The position numbers and the translations under genes were made by a program. This document shows, piece by piece, positions 41,595-49,476 of a stretch of 64,000 bases of DNA. The notes under the pieces were generated by a model, which searched no databases, was not told the DNA's origin, and saw only the letters and a list, made by a program, of their open reading frames with translations. Source of the DNA: Aeromicrobium fastidiosum (GTDB lineage Bacteria; Actinomycetota; Actinomycetes; Propionibacteriales; Nocardioidaceae); assembly GCF_017876595.1 (NCBI RefSeq), contig NZ_JAGIOG010000001.1:620001-684000 (forward strand). The letters run 5' to 3'. Each line of letters starts with the position of its first letter. Within the stretch, counting starts at the first letter, position 1.

Positions 41595-42410
41595 GTGACC
41601 CTCCGCAGAAGCTTCTGGCACGCCGTCGAGACCATCCACCACGTCGTCTATTTCAGCCCCGACGCCAAGGCCGCCTTCGAGGCCGTCGGGCTCAAGGGCT
41701 CCTGGATGGGCTACTTCGCGTCGCGCTCGGTCGCGCTCGGGACCCCGCCGCCCGAGGTCGTCGTCGCGACGTTCCACGGCTTCGCGCCACGCATGGTGCA
41801 CCGCGCCCTGCCCTCCGCGTGGCAGCTCGCCTCCCGCGACGACATCCTCGCGGCCCGTCTCGACCTGGCCCGGTCGACGATCGCGCCCGGCTTCGAGGGC
41901 GTCGACGTCGCCGAGCTGGCCCGGGGCCTACAGGCCGGGCTGGCCGGCCTCGACCTCGCCGGACGCCCCCTCGCCGCGGGTCACCGCGCACTCCCCGTGC
42001 CCGACGACGATCTCGCTGCCGTGTGGCACGCCGCCTCGACGCTGCGCGAGTTCCGCGGCGACTCGCACCTCGCGGTGCTGACGGCCGCCGGCATCGACGG
42101 AGCCGCGGCCAACGTGCTCGCGGTCGCGGCCGGCATGGCCATGGACGGCCAGCAGCAGCTGCGCGGATGGACCGACGAGGAGTGGGCTGCGGGTGCCGAC
42201 CGCCTGCGCTCGCGCGGCTGGATCGGCGACGACGACTCCATCACGGAGGCCGGCATCATCGCCCGCACCCAGATCGAGACCGACACCGACCACGCCACGG
42301 CCGCCGGCATCAGCGCCGAGGCCGTCGAGCACTTCTCGTCGGTGGCCGCGCTGGCCGTGCAGGCGTCCAAGCAGATCGTCGCCGCGGGGATCGACCCGAC
42401 GGGTCACTGA
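41595..42410 (+). CDS. SCO6745-family protein (second of tandem pair)
   Basis: A 271-residue paralogue of the preceding gene, aligned without large gaps: F-W-H-A-V-E-T-I-H-H-V-V-Y-F, K-G-S-W-M-G-Y-F-A-S-R-S-V-A-L-G, and L-R-G-W-T-D-E-E-W. It starts with GTG at 41595, 20 bp after its partner, and is probably co-transcribed with it. It converges on the large fusion gene at 42431. The function is unknown. Confidence 0.75.
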   Translation: MTLRRSFWHAVETIHHVVYFSPDAKAAFEAVGLKGSWMGYFASRSVALGTPPPEVVVATFHGFAPRMVHRALPSAWQLASRDDILAARLDLARSTIAPGFEGVDVAELARGLQAGLAGLDLAGRPLAAGHRALPVPDDDLAAVWHAASTLREFRGDSHLAVLTAAGIDGAAANVLAVAAGMAMDGQQQLRGWTDEEWAAGADRLRSRGWIGDDDSITEAGIIARTQIETDTDHATAAGISAEAVEHFSSVAALAVQASKQIVAAGIDPTGH

Positions 42411-42430
42411 CGCGCAGCCTCAAGATGTGG

Positions 42431-45406
42431 TCAGCGGCCCGTCCAGACCGGCTCGCGTCCCTCCGCGAACGCCGTGACGCCCTCGCGCGAGTCGGCGGAC
42501 ATGATGACGGGCGAGGCCATGACGCTCTGTTGCTGAAAGGCCTCGTCCAGCTCCCAGCCCGGTGCCTCGTCGACCATCCGCTTGCCGACCGCGACGCTGA
42601 GCGGCGCGTTGGCGGCGATGCGGCGGGCCAGGTCGAGGGCGACGTCCAGCGTGGTGCCGGGTGCGACGACACGGTTGACCAGGCCCAGCTCGGCGAGACG
42701 CGACGCCGGCATGGGCTCACCGGTCAGCGTCAGCTCCATCGCGATGTTGCGGGGCAGACGGTCGCGCAGCCGCATGACGCCACCCGCGGCAGCGATGAGC
42801 CCCCGCTTGACCTCGGGGATGCCGAACACGGCGTCGTCGGCCGCCACGATCAGGTCGGCCGCCAGCGCGAGCTCGCACCCGCCGGCCAGGGCGCTGCCCT
42901 CGACCGCGACGACGAGCGGCTTGGTGGGGGGCTGACCCGTGAGGCCCAGCGGGCCGCGTCGTTCGGTCACGGGGAACTCGCCGCGCGCCGCCGCCTTGAG
43001 GTCCATGCCGGCGCAGAACGTCCCGCCGGCACCCGTCAGCACGATCGCGCGGACGGTGTCGTCCGCCTCGGCGTCGTCGATCGCCCGCTCGAGCGCCGTG
43101 GCGGTGCGGGCGTCGATCGCGTTGCGCACCTGCGGACGATCGAGCGTCACGACGGCCACCGCACCGTCGCGCCGGGTCGTCACCGGCGCTGACGGCGGTG
43201 CCGGCAGAGCGGCGACCTTGCGGCGCAGCACCGTGACCGTGTCGCCGTCGAGACGCACCGATCGCCCGAGCGGATCGCCGTCCAGCGCGAACGCGATGAC
43301 AGCAGGGGCGTCGCTGCGCACCAGCACCCGGTCTCCGTCCGGGGTCAGCGTGCTGAGGATGGCCGCCTCCGGCGCACCGTCGCGGGCGTACGGCACCGTG
43401 GTCGCCTCGACGACCACCTCGCCCTCGTAGCGGCGCAGAACTCGACGCGCGGCCGGGCGCTCGACCATGGGCCGCAGGTGCGCGAACGCCGTCGCGGGCG
43501 GCGTCGCCGAGTAGAGCCCCACGGAGTGCTTCGTGGCGTACCAGCCGAGCGACGTCGACAGGCCCGTGCTGGTCGGGTCGCCGCGCAGGATCGGCACCAG
43601 GGTCGCGATCGCGTGGGCGCCGTAGGCGTTGCCGGGCCCGCCCGCGAACGTCAGGCCGCCCGTGACCGACAGCGGACGATCCGGGTCGTCGACCGGCAGC
43701 CCCAGCGCGTCGGCCGCGATCTGCACCGCCGCTGGGAAGCACGAGTACAGGTCGACGTGTCGGACGTCGTCGATCGTCAGGCCAGCGTGGTCGAGCGCGG
43801 CCCGACCGGCCGTGCGGATCGCCGGCGACGTCGAGAAGTCGGCCCGCTGCGACACGAACCACTCGTCGCTGGCGGAGGCACCGGCCAGCACGAAGACCCA
43901 CTTCTCCTGCGGGATGCCGGCGGCGTGGGCGGCGGCCACGCTCGTGACGACGATGCCCGCGGCGAGGTCGACCGTCAGGTTGGCGCACATCAGCTTGGTG
44001 TACGGATCGCTGATCGCCCGGTTGTCGGGGGTCGCCGTCGCGAGGTCGTCGGCCGCGACCGCGGTCGGGCTCCACGCGAAGGGGTTCGCCGCGGCGATGC
44101 GCGAGAAGCCCGACCACAGCCCGGCGATCGCGGCCCGGTGCGTCGCGACGTCGTGGCCGAGACGTCGGCGCACGGCCGACTCCATCAGGGCGTACATGAA
44201 CACCGGAGCGCCGAGACCCACCGCGGTCTCGGCCTCGTGGTTGGCGACCCGGTCGTCGCCCACGACCCGGTCGGGTGCCGCGTCGTCGGGCTGCTCGGGC
44301 CAGTCGGGGCTGCGGCCGTCCTTCTGCAACGCGGCGAGGGTCGAGCCTGCCTCCGCGCCGGCCACCAGCACGATGCGCGACCGGCCGGACGCGACGGCGG
44401 CGGCCGCCTCGTTGACCAGCAGCTGAGATCCGTCGCCGCCGTAGGGCGTCGACTGCACGCGCTCGTCGGGCGTCGCGCCGACCGCCTCGGCCAGCAGCGC
44501 CGCCTGGTCGCGGTACGTCCACGAGGCGCTCGGGACGGCGTAGACCGCATCGGCCGCACGCAGCAGCTGCTCCCCCGCGCCGGAGTCGTCGGCGGCGGCT
44601 CGCAGCGCCCGAGCGGCCAGCGTCACGGGGTCGCCGTCGGGATCGGGCACGTGCTGGACGACCTGGCCGACGCCCACGACGACGGGGGTCGTCGGGTCGA
44701 GCAGCCGGCCGCTCGCGACGTGCAGCACGGGCTCGTCGCGGACGGTCCACGTCGGACGAGAGCCGGCCGAGCCCAGGGCAGCCAGCCGTCGGACGGAATC
44801 GGCCAGCGCGGTGTCGATGCTGCGCACGACGGTCGTGCCGATCGGACCTCGCAGCGGGGGCCCGTCGAGGCCGACGTCGACGCGGACGGTCGAACCGGCT
44901 CCGTCGGCAACGACGGAGCACCACAGGCCGAGCACGATGCCCATGGGACCGGTGCCTCGCAGCGCGAGTCCCTGATCGGTGACGGCCATGGCCGTCCAGC
45001 GGACCTCCGCGGGGATGTCCATCAGCAGGATCTGCTGGGCGAACGTGTCGCCTGTCGAGACCACACCGGGCGGATCGCCGCGCCACGCGGAGTGCAGGGC
45101 GAACCACTCGGGCAGACGCCCGAGGTCGTGCAGCGCCTCGGCCAGCTGCATCGGTGCCGTCGGCGAGGACGCGACCGAGACGCTGCGTCGTCCGAACTCC
45201 TCGAGCCCCTCGGGCGCGGGGACGTCCACGGCCGCCTCGGCAGCCGCGCCCCGCCCCTCAGCCGCACCCCGCCCCTTGAGCCTGTCGAAAGGAAGCCCCG
45301 CCAGCAGCGCCTTGCGGGTCTCGGGGTTGCGGGCCATCCCCGCGAGAGCGGAGGCGGTGCCGGCAGCCTGGACGGCACGACGTCGGACGGACTTCTTCTG
45401 GCTCAT
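42431..45406 (-). CDS. SRPBCC-thiolase-crotonase triple fusion
   Basis: A 991-residue multidomain protein. Residues 1-210 include an SRPBCC/polyketide-cyclase-like fold. About 215-735 are a thiolase-like acetyl-CoA acetyltransferase of the SCP2-thiolase/DitF type (T-P-V-V-V-G-V-G-Q-V, Y-S-C-F-P-A-A-V-Q, G-G-L-T-F-A-G-G-P-G-N-A-Y-G-A-H) with a C-terminal OB-like segment. About 740-991 are an enoyl-CoA hydratase/isomerase (V-T-L-D-R-P-Q-V-R-N-A-I-D, A-G-G-C-E-L-A-L-A-A-D). Separate genes normally encode these parts; together they suggest beta-oxidation of a steroid or fatty acyl-CoA. A palindromic repeat lies near residue 40. It is divergent from a TetR gene. Confidence 0.85.
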   Translation of the reverse strand: MSQKKSVRRRAVQAAGTASALAGMARNPETRKALLAGLPFDRLKGRGAAEGRGAAAEAAVDVPAPEGLEEFGRRSVSVASSPTAPMQLAEALHDLGRLPEWFALHSAWRGDPPGVVSTGDTFAQQILLMDIPAEVRWTAMAVTDQGLALRGTGPMGIVLGLWCSVVADGAGSTVRVDVGLDGPPLRGPIGTTVVRSIDTALADSVRRLAALGSAGSRPTWTVRDEPVLHVASGRLLDPTTPVVVGVGQVVQHVPDPDGDPVTLAARALRAAADDSGAGEQLLRAADAVYAVPSASWTYRDQAALLAEAVGATPDERVQSTPYGGDGSQLLVNEAAAAVASGRSRIVLVAGAEAGSTLAALQKDGRSPDWPEQPDDAAPDRVVGDDRVANHEAETAVGLGAPVFMYALMESAVRRRLGHDVATHRAAIAGLWSGFSRIAAANPFAWSPTAVAADDLATATPDNRAISDPYTKLMCANLTVDLAAGIVVTSVAAAHAAGIPQEKWVFVLAGASASDEWFVSQRADFSTSPAIRTAGRAALDHAGLTIDDVRHVDLYSCFPAAVQIAADALGLPVDDPDRPLSVTGGLTFAGGPGNAYGAHAIATLVPILRGDPTSTGLSTSLGWYATKHSVGLYSATPPATAFAHLRPMVERPAARRVLRRYEGEVVVEATTVPYARDGAPEAAILSTLTPDGDRVLVRSDAPAVIAFALDGDPLGRSVRLDGDTVTVLRRKVAALPAPPSAPVTTRRDGAVAVVTLDRPQVRNAIDARTATALERAIDDAEADDTVRAIVLTGAGGTFCAGMDLKAAARGEFPVTERRGPLGLTGQPPTKPLVVAVEGSALAGGCELALAADLIVAADDAVFGIPEVKRGLIAAAGGVMRLRDRLPRNIAMELTLTGEPMPASRLAELGLVNRVVAPGTTLDVALDLARRIAANAPLSVAVGKRMVDEAPGWELDEAFQQQSVMASPVIMSADSREGVTAFAEGREPVWTGR
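45274..45292. repeat. Dispersed REP-like motif inside the fusion gene
   Basis: CCTTGAGCCTGTCGAAAGG (reverse: cctttcgacaggctcaagg) matches a palindromic repeat family that I recognise from many unrelated high-GC genomes. It is read through in frame in the N-terminal linker of the fusion protein and encodes P-F-D-R-L-K-G. Short Gly/Ala-rich repeats follow (G-R-G-A-A-E-G-R-G-A-A-A-E). Confidence 0.55.
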
Positions 45407-45414
45407 GGCAACTT

Positions 45415-45428
45415 TCCGTACGATCGGA
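45415..45428. promoter_or_regulatory. Possible TetR operator
   Basis: The sequence tccgtacgatcgga has perfect 4-bp outer arms with a near-symmetric centre. It is in the 77-bp gap between the fusion gene and the divergent TetR gene. It is short, so the assignment rests mainly on position. Confidence 0.3.
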
Positions 45429-45483
45429 CTGTTTATGTCGTGAGAAGTCTGGCCGAGTCCCCCGGGTCTGGCAAGGTGGCCCC

Positions 45484-46101
45484 ATGCCGCAGACCTCCCC
45501 GCGCCGCTCGCAGCAGCAGCGGTCGACCGTCACGCGGGCGAGGATCATCGATGCGACGGTCGCCTCGCTGCTCGAGCTCGGTTACGCGGCGACGACGATC
45601 TCGCGGGTCCAGGAGCGCGCCGGCGTCGCCCGAGGCACGCTGCTGCACCACTTCCCGCACCGGGCGTCCCTGCTGGTCGCGGTGGTCGAGGACGTCGCGA
45701 GTCGCCGGCTGCACGTGCTGTCAGACGCCGACGGAGCCGCCCGCCCACACGGTTCGGGCTGGGACGCCGCCGTCGACCTCGTCTGGCGCGACCTGCAGAG
45801 CCCGGCCTTCCTCGCGGTGCTCGAGCTGTGGGTCGCGGCGCGCACCGACCCCGACCTGCGCTCAGCCCTCGTGCCCGTCGAGCGCACCGTGTTCGAGGCG
45901 GTGCACCGGGCCGTGACGACCCTCGTCGCCGACACCGACCCGCGGGTGCCGACCGTCGTCCAGTTCACGATCGACCTGCTGACGGGGTCTGCCATGACGA
46001 CGCTGCTCGTCGACGACGGATCGCAGCAGCTGCTCGTCGAGCGCTGGCGGCGGGCGATCCCCGTGCTGCTGGGCCAGGCGGACGCCGCCGACTGGGTCTA
46101 G
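45484..46101 (+). CDS. TetR-family transcriptional regulator
   Basis: A 205-residue regulator with a TetR helix-turn-helix at residues 20-65: R-A-R-I-I-D-A-T-V-A-S-L-L-E-L-G-Y, then ISRVQERAGVARGTLLHHFP. The C-terminal ligand-binding region is not informative. It is divergent from the SRPBCC-thiolase-crotonase gene, which is its likely target, and 9 bp upstream of the LigD-type polymerase gene, with which it may be co-transcribed. Confidence 0.88.
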   Translation: MPQTSPRRSQQQRSTVTRARIIDATVASLLELGYAATTISRVQERAGVARGTLLHHFPHRASLLVAVVEDVASRRLHVLSDADGAARPHGSGWDAAVDLVWRDLQSPAFLAVLELWVAARTDPDLRSALVPVERTVFEAVHRAVTTLVADTDPRVPTVVQFTIDLLTGSAMTTLLVDDGSQQLLVERWRRAIPVLLGQADAADWV

Positions 46102-46110
46102 CGTTGACGC

Positions 46111-47046
46111 ATGGCGACACCCGCGATCGAGATCGAGGTCGGCGGCCGCACCGTGCGCGTGTCCAACCCCGACCGGGTCTACTTCCCCGAGCACGGCTGG
46201 ACCAAGCACGACCTCGTCGACTACTACCTCGCGGTCGGCGAGCCGCTCGTCAACGCGCTGCGCGAGCGTCCGTGCATGCTGCACCGGTTCCCGAAGGGCG
46301 TCGGCGGCGAGAAGGTGCACCAGAAGAAGGTGCCCAACGGGGCACCGCCATGGCTCGAGACGGTCAGCGTCCACTTCCCCCGGTTCGACCGCGACGTCGA
46401 CGAGGTGTGCGTCACCGAGGTGGCGGCGATCATCTGGGCGGTGCAGATGTCGACCGTCGAGTTCCACCCGTGGAACAGCCGGCGCGGGCACGTCGAGCAG
46501 CCCGACGAGTGGCGCATCGACCTCGACCCCGGCGATGCCTGCGACTTCGCGACGGTGCAGCGCGTCTCGCACGTCGTCCACGGGGTGCTGGACGAGCTGG
46601 GGGCCACGGGCTACCCCAAGACGTCCGGCGGGTCGGGGCTGCACGTCTACGTGCGCATCCCGCCCGACCACGGCTTCGACGACGTCCGCCGTGCCGCCCT
46701 GGCCTTCGCCCACGAGCTCGAGCGACGCACCGACGAGGTGACGACGGCCTGGTGGCGCAAGGATCGCGATCCGTCACACGTGTTCGTCGACTACAACCAG
46801 AATGCCCGCGACCACACGATCGCCGCGGCCTACTCGGTGCGCGGATTCCCCGACGGGCGCGTCTCGACCCCTGTCGAGTGGCACGAGATCGACGACCTCG
46901 ACCCGCACGACTTCACGATCGCGACCGTCCCCGAGCGGCTCGCCCGCATCGGCGACCTGCACGCGACGATCGACGACACGCCGTTCGACATCCGGCCGTT
47001 GCTGGAGTGGGCCGACCGCGACGGGGCCGGCGAACCGGCCCCGTGA
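46111..47046 (+). CDS. LigD-type polymerase/primase domain protein
   Basis: A 311-residue stand-alone archaeo-eukaryotic-primase-type polymerase like the PolDom of mycobacterial LigD. It begins V-S-N-P-D-R-V-Y-F-P near residue 18; the catalytic D-x-D is D137/D139 in W-R-I-D-L-D-P-G-D, and K-T-S-G-G-S-G-L-H-V-Y-V carries the next active-site residues. These enzymes add nucleotides, often ribonucleotides, at breaks during Ku-dependent end joining or gap repair. No ligase, nuclease or Ku gene is next to it. It lies 9 bp after the TetR gene. Confidence 0.9.
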   Translation: MATPAIEIEVGGRTVRVSNPDRVYFPEHGWTKHDLVDYYLAVGEPLVNALRERPCMLHRFPKGVGGEKVHQKKVPNGAPPWLETVSVHFPRFDRDVDEVCVTEVAAIIWAVQMSTVEFHPWNSRRGHVEQPDEWRIDLDPGDACDFATVQRVSHVVHGVLDELGATGYPKTSGGSGLHVYVRIPPDHGFDDVRRAALAFAHELERRTDEVTTAWWRKDRDPSHVFVDYNQNARDHTIAAAYSVRGFPDGRVSTPVEWHEIDDLDPHDFTIATVPERLARIGDLHATIDDTPFDIRPLLEWADRDGAGEPAP

Positions 47047-47049
47047 GGT

Positions 47050-47481
47050 TCAGGCGACCTCGACCTCGAGCTTGACGTCGACGTTGCCGCGGGTCGCGTT
47101 GGAGTAGGGGCACACCTGGTGCGCGACCTCGACGGCCTTCTGCGCGTCCTCCTGCGAGACGCCGCCGCCGAGCTCGACGTGCAGCGTCACGGCCAGCGCG
47201 AAGCCACCCTTGCCGTCAGGGCCGATGCCGACCTCGGCGGTCACGGCCGAGTCGACGACGTCGACGCCGTGCACCGAGCTCGAGGCCTTGAGCGCCGAGT
47301 GGAAGCACGCGGCGTAGCCCGCCGCGAACAACTGCTCGGGGTTGGTCGCGCCGCCGGCACCGCCCAGCTCCTTGGGCGTGCGGACGTCGGTGTCGATGAG
47401 TCCGTCATTGGAGCGGACGTGGCCGTTGCGGCCGTCGCCGTCGGACGTGGCGACGGCGGTGTAGGCGATGGACTCGGGCAT
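47050..47481 (-). CDS. ohr: Organic hydroperoxide resistance protein (Ohr/OsmC)
   Basis: A 143-residue thiol peroxidase of the Ohr group. Both catalytic cysteines are present, C59 in G-Y-A-A-C-F-H-S-A-L and C124 in H-Q-V-C-P-Y-S-N-A-T-R-G-N, the Ohr rather than OsmC pattern. It reduces organic hydroperoxides with dihydrolipoyl-type reductants. It is divergent from a TetR-family regulator at 47541, with a clear dyad between, whereas ohr is more often controlled by MarR-type OhrR. It converges within 3 bp of the polymerase gene. Confidence 0.93.
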   Translation of the reverse strand: MPESIAYTAVATSDGDGRNGHVRSNDGLIDTDVRTPKELGGAGGATNPEQLFAAGYAACFHSALKASSSVHGVDVVDSAVTAEVGIGPDGKGGFALAVTLHVELGGGVSQEDAQKAVEVAHQVCPYSNATRGNVDVKLEVEVA

Positions 47482-47500
47482 GCGAACTCCTGAAGTGTAG

Positions 47501-47522
47501 GTAGACTGACTAGTACGTCTAC
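47501..47522. promoter_or_regulatory. Operator dyad between ohr and tetR
   Basis: Arms gtagac (47501-47506) and gtctac (47517-47522) flank a 10-bp centre with the palindrome actagt. The 22-bp site lies 19 bp upstream of both starts, so a dimeric regulator bound here would cover both promoters. The neighbouring TetR protein is the obvious candidate. Confidence 0.7.
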
Positions 47523-47540
47523 TACGATACCCCGAGGAGC

Positions 47541-48113
47541 ATGATGAGCGTCATCGAGCTCAAACCAGTTCGCGAGCGCATCCTCGACGCCGCGATCGAG
47601 CACTACTACGCGGACGGCATCCGGGCCGTCAGCGCCGACAAGCTGATCGCCGCGGCCCACGTCTCGAAGATGACGTTCTACCGCCACTTCCCGACCAAGA
47701 ACGACCTCGTCGCGGCCTATCTCGCGGTGCGCGCCGACGACGAGCAGTCGGCCGTGACGGCCAAGCGCCGCGAGCTCGCCGGCGACCCGGCGGGCGTCCT
47801 GCGGTGGTACGCCGACCAGGTCGGTGCCGCCAGCTGCACACCCGGCTTCCGCGGCTGCCCGTTCATCAACGCCGCCGCCGAGATCTCCGACCCCGAGCAC
47901 CCCGGCACCGCGATCATCCAGGGGCACCGCGCCTGGCTGACCGGCCAGGTGCACGAGCTGCTCGACGAGCTCGGCGTCGATCACGCCGGCACCCGCGCCG
48001 AGCAGATCATGATGCTGCGCGACGGCGCGATGGTGTCGGGCTACCTCGGCCGCGCCCCCGAGCAGGTCGCGGACGACCTGGTCGCTGGGGGACGCTCCAT
48101 CATCGGGCGGTAG
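47541..48113 (+). CDS. TetR-family regulator next to ohr
   Basis: A 190-residue regulator with a TetR helix-turn-helix at residues 10-55: R-E-R-I-L-D-A-A-I-E-H-Y-Y-A-D-G-I, then K-L-I-A-A-A-H-V-S-K-M-T-F-Y-R-H-F. The ligand-binding domain has two close cysteines, A-A-S-C-T-P-G-F-R-G-C-P-F, near residues 94-101. This C-x6-C pair is conserved in a TetR subgroup and might sense oxidants or simply be structural. ATG at 47541 and 47544 are both possible starts; gaggagc precedes. It likely controls ohr and itself. Confidence 0.88.
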   Translation: MMSVIELKPVRERILDAAIEHYYADGIRAVSADKLIAAAHVSKMTFYRHFPTKNDLVAAYLAVRADDEQSAVTAKRRELAGDPAGVLRWYADQVGAASCTPGFRGCPFINAAAEISDPEHPGTAIIQGHRAWLTGQVHELLDELGVDHAGTRAEQIMMLRDGAMVSGYLGRAPEQVADDLVAGGRSIIGR

Positions 48114-48116
48114 GCC

Positions 48117-48716
48117 TCAGGGACGGGTGACCCCGCGGAACCGCCCACCGCCGAAGTGCTGCAGAGCCTGCGCGATGCGGTCGACCTCGGCGACGTCCTC
48201 GCTCGCGCTGAGCACTGGCGGCGGGACGCCGATGGCGCGGGTGAACGGATCGGCACCGATCAGCGGCAGCAACGGACGCAGGTCGGGGCGACCGCCGAAG
48301 TTCTCTGTCGCGGGCGCCAGCCGCACCCGGATGCGGATCTTGGTGCGCAGCGCCTTCGGGTCGACGACGTCGTTGCGGATCGCGGATCGGACGCTGACCC
48401 ACAGGTCGACCGCTGCCAGCTCGCCCCACGAGACGAGCACCGTCCCGCGCCCCGTGGAGGTGGTGATCCCGGTCGTGTCGATGCGCAGCGACGAGCGTCC
48501 GGCTCCGCGCAGGCCCCACAGGCCGAGCGCGCCGAACCCTCCGAAGAACGCGGCACCGATCCATGCCGCCACCACGCCCGCGTTGCCGTTGCCGTTCGCC
48601 GTCGGATCGCCCAGCACGACCCAGGCCAGGGCGATGAGCCCCACGACGAGGCAGCCCAGGCAGATCCAGCGGGCCACGCGGACGTCCGGGGCGAAGGACA
48701 GCTCGAGCGGCTCCAC
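48117..48716 (-). CDS. Membrane protein with PH-like domain
   Basis: A 199-residue protein with two hydrophobic segments (about residues 17-37 and 47-68), then a soluble domain from S-L-R-I-D-T-T-G-I-T-T-S-T onwards that looks like a bacterial PH-like domain (T-V-L-V-S-W-G-E-L-A-A-V-D-L). It begins with GTG at 48716, 1 bp after the cobM stop. It may be co-transcribed with cobL-cobM by position only; no link to B12 is apparent. The function is unknown. Confidence 0.65.
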   Translation of the reverse strand: MEPLELSFAPDVRVARWICLGCLVVGLIALAWVVLGDPTANGNGNAGVVAAWIGAAFFGGFGALGLWGLRGAGRSSLRIDTTGITTSTGRGTVLVSWGELAAVDLWVSVRSAIRNDVVDPKALRTKIRIRVRLAPATENFGGRPDLRPLLPLIGADPFTRAIGVPPPVLSASEDVAEVDRIAQALQHFGGGRFRGVTRP

Positions 48717-48717
48717 G

Positions 48718-49476
48718 TCAGCGCAGCTTCTGCGAGCGATCCCGCGCCGGGTCGTAGAGGTACGACTCGGAGCCGCGGACGTCCGGGGCGAGCGCCCGTC
48801 CGACGAGGATGACGGCCGCCTGACGCAGCCCCGCAGCCTCGACCTGGTCGGCGATGTCGCCGAGCGTGCCGCGCAGCACGACCTCGCTCGGCTGGCTCGC
48901 ATTGGCGACCACCGCGACGGGGCACTCGGTGCCGTACGACCCGGCGAGCTCGGCGGCGAGCACCCGCGTGCGCGTGATCGCGAGGTGCAGCACGAGGGTC
49001 GCGCCCGACGCGGCGAAGTGGGCCAGCGACTCCCCCTCGGGCATCGCGGTCGACCGCGCCTGGGTGCGGGTCAGCACGACCGACTGGACGACCTCCGGCA
49101 CCGTCAGCTCAGCCCCCAGCAGGGCGGCTGCGGCGGCGTAGGCCGGGACGCCGGGGGTGACGTCCCACGGCACGCCGTGCGCGTCGAGCCGGCGGGTCAT
49201 CTCGTGGATCGCCGAGTAGATCGAGGGATCTCCCGAGCACAGCCGGACGACGTCCAGACCCGCGGCGTGGGCGTCGACGAGACGGGCGGTGATCTGGTCG
49301 AGATCGAGGTCCTGCGTGTCGACGAGGTCGGCACCTGCGGGGCAGTGCCCCAGCACGGCCTCGTCGATGTAGGTGCCGGCGTACACGCAGACGTCCGCCC
49401 GGTTGAGCAGCGCGACCGCCCTCAGCGTCAGCAGGTCGGCGGCACCCGGCCCCGCACCGACGAAGTGGACGGTCAC
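48718..49476 (-). CDS. cobM: Precorrin-4 C11-methyltransferase CobM
   Basis: A 252-residue tetrapyrrole methylase: V-H-F-V-G-A-G-P-G-A-A-D-L-L-T at the start, V-C-V-Y-A-G-T-Y-I-D, L-C-S-G-D-P-S-I-Y-S-A-I-H-E and V-T-P-G-V-P-A-Y-A-A-A are the CobM/CbiF signatures. It methylates C11 of precorrin-4 to give precorrin-5. The GTG start overlaps the cobL stop (GTGA). Confidence 0.94.
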   Translation of the reverse strand: MTVHFVGAGPGAADLLTLRAVALLNRADVCVYAGTYIDEAVLGHCPAGADLVDTQDLDLDQITARLVDAHAAGLDVVRLCSGDPSIYSAIHEMTRRLDAHGVPWDVTPGVPAYAAAAALLGAELTVPEVVQSVVLTRTQARSTAMPEGESLAHFAASGATLVLHLAITRTRVLAAELAGSYGTECPVAVVANASQPSEVVLRGTLGDIADQVEAAGLRQAAVILVGRALAPDVRGSESYLYDPARDRSQKLR

